From Diospyros lotus (lineage: Eukaryota > Streptophyta > Magnoliopsida > Ericales > Ebenaceae): 64,000 nucleotides of DNA. Location of the stretch: NCBI RefSeq assembly GCF_014633365.1, contig NC_068343.1, positions 30,473,307 through 30,537,306 on the forward strand. The letters are read 5' to 3'. Positions 63,158 through 64,000 of this stretch are shown here, piece after piece. Positions within the stretch are counted from its first letter, which is position 1. Each line of letters starts with the position of its first letter. A program made the position numbers and the translations under genes. Below the pieces are notes generated by a model. It saw nothing but the letters and a program-made list of their open reading frames with translations, had not been told where the DNA came from and did not search any database.

Positions 63158-64000
63158 GTGGTGATCGGAGAGGATGAGCAACTGAAGAAGCAAATTTTAC
63201 GGTCTTTACATGATTCCCCCATTGGAGGACATTCAGGGTTGAATGTGACCTATCATCGAGTTAGGTATCTTTTCTATTGGCCAGGACTCAAGAAAGATGT
63301 TATTAGGTATGTTCTACAGTGTAGCACTTGCCAAAGATGCAAGCACGAGTTGATGCCTTACCCGGGTCTTCTCCAACCCCTGGAGATATCATCCCAGGCA
63401 TGGGAGCATGTCACTATGGACTTCATCGAGGGGCTGCCCAAGTTGGAGGGTTTTGACACCATCTTGGCAGTGGTTGACAGGGTGACCAAGTTCAACCATT
63501 TCATTGCCCTAACACATCCATTTACTACAGAGGTGGCAAGGAAGCTGATGAACATTGTGTTTAAGCGCTACATGGGTTGCCACGAGCTGATCTAAGATAG
63601 GGCTAAGATATTTACAAGTCAATTTTGGAAATCTTTATTCCAAGCATTGGGAATTGGATTGCGTTTGTCTTTAGCCTACCACTTGGAAACTGATGGGCAA
63701 ACTGAGCGAGTGAATCAATGCTTAGAGACATATCTAAGGAGTCTATGCTTTACAAGGCAGAGGAGTTGGAATAGGTGGATGGCTTTAGCATAGTGGTGAT
63801 ACAACACCAACTATCACACAACCCACAAGATGACTCCCGTTGAAGCCCTATTTGGATATCCACCCCTTATCATTCGTATTGTCATGCATTACACATCATC
63901 TGAGACCACAACATATTAGTATTTGCAGGCCAAACAAGAGGCCCTACAAGTGATCAAGAGAGAGCTCGCCATGACCCAGTAAATGATGAAGCAGATGGCA
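63158..64000 (+). pseudogene. Gypsy integrase, C-terminus outside window
   Basis: The zinc-binding region has HDSPIGGHSGLNVTYHRVRY and CSTCQRCK. Core: D in TMDFIEGLP, D in the stop-interrupted DRAKIFTSQFW, and E in LETDGQTERVNQ (D,D,E). Stops at 63593-63595 and near 63790 break it. The frame continues with a conserved TPVEALFGYPP block and leaves the window. Confidence 0.9.

Larger units (their letters stand above)
59412..64000 (+). mobile_element. Ty3/gypsy element, plus strand, truncated by window end
   Basis: LTR, primer site, gag, protease, RT, RNase H and integrase follow in the Ty3/gypsy order (integrase after RNase H). Every domain contains stops or frame changes, so the copy is dead. 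The 3' LTR and target duplication lie beyond the window; the 5 bp before the LTR are aggaa. Whether a chromodomain follows integrase, which would place it among chromoviruses, cannot be seen. Confidence 0.92.

Overview
This is a plant nuclear window: AT-rich DNA with one intron-split gene, plant-type LTR retrotransposons (Ty1/copia and Ty3/gypsy), and CACTA, hAT and Mutator-like DNA transposons. It is an angiosperm, but nothing here fixes the species. I see no rRNA, tRNA, CRISPR array, operon or organellar sequence.

The only host gene I can support is on the + strand from about 37.0 kb. It encodes a KDM3-type JmjC histone H3K9 demethylase of the JMJ25/IBM1 group. Eight coding exons lie between 37616 and 58081 (about 989 codons) and splice in phase. 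They give a low-complexity N-terminus with two Arg-Gly tracts, a Cys-rich RING-like region, a second Cys-rich block, the first half of the JmjC domain with the H-x-D iron ligands, and a charged linker. The second half of JmjC, with the distal iron-binding His, is not recognisable. Only decayed candidates follow before a Ty3/gypsy element starts at 59412. The gene is either split further, continuing beyond the window, or 3'-truncated.

Intron 6 (40579-55868, 15.3 kb) separates the zinc-binding exons from the JmjC exons and holds a stack of transposons. On the minus strand at 40.6-43.8 kb is a degenerate copia-like unit that carries a fragment of an SR splicing-factor gene (RSZ21/22 type) and three copies of a protease active-site segment. 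A 1161-bp hAT element is inserted in it. Next is a full-length minus-strand copia element (44731-55493), whose reverse-transcriptase region is interrupted by a younger plus-strand copia element (45917-51220).

The first 37 kb is transposon graveyard. From left to right: unassigned AT-rich DNA with diverged duplications; an LTR-like segment with a 535-bp hAT MITE; a gypsy-type LTR with primer site (about 8.0-9.2 kb); a copia RT/RNase H pseudogene split by a 2.8-kb solo LTR (10565-13383); a SIRE/Maximus-like LTR with gag (14.3-16.7 kb); a minus-strand CACTA remnant (16.7-23.4 kb) holding a solo LTR (19080-21607); a minus-strand hAT transposase remnant split by LTR-like DNA (23.5-28.2 kb); a second SIRE-like LTR; a third solo LTR (29877-32275); a foldback MITE; a minus-strand SIRE-like LTR; and a Mutator-like foldback element (36198-37024) directly upstream of the demethylase gene.

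The right end (59412-64000) is a decayed Ty3/gypsy element in + orientation that runs out of the window within integrase.

The observations most worth pursuing are the demethylase gene with a transposon-loaded intron just before its catalytic exons, which parallels Arabidopsis IBM1; the SR-protein/copia chimera inside that intron; and arrays of short palindromes with a TCGA core inside LTRs of apparently unrelated families.
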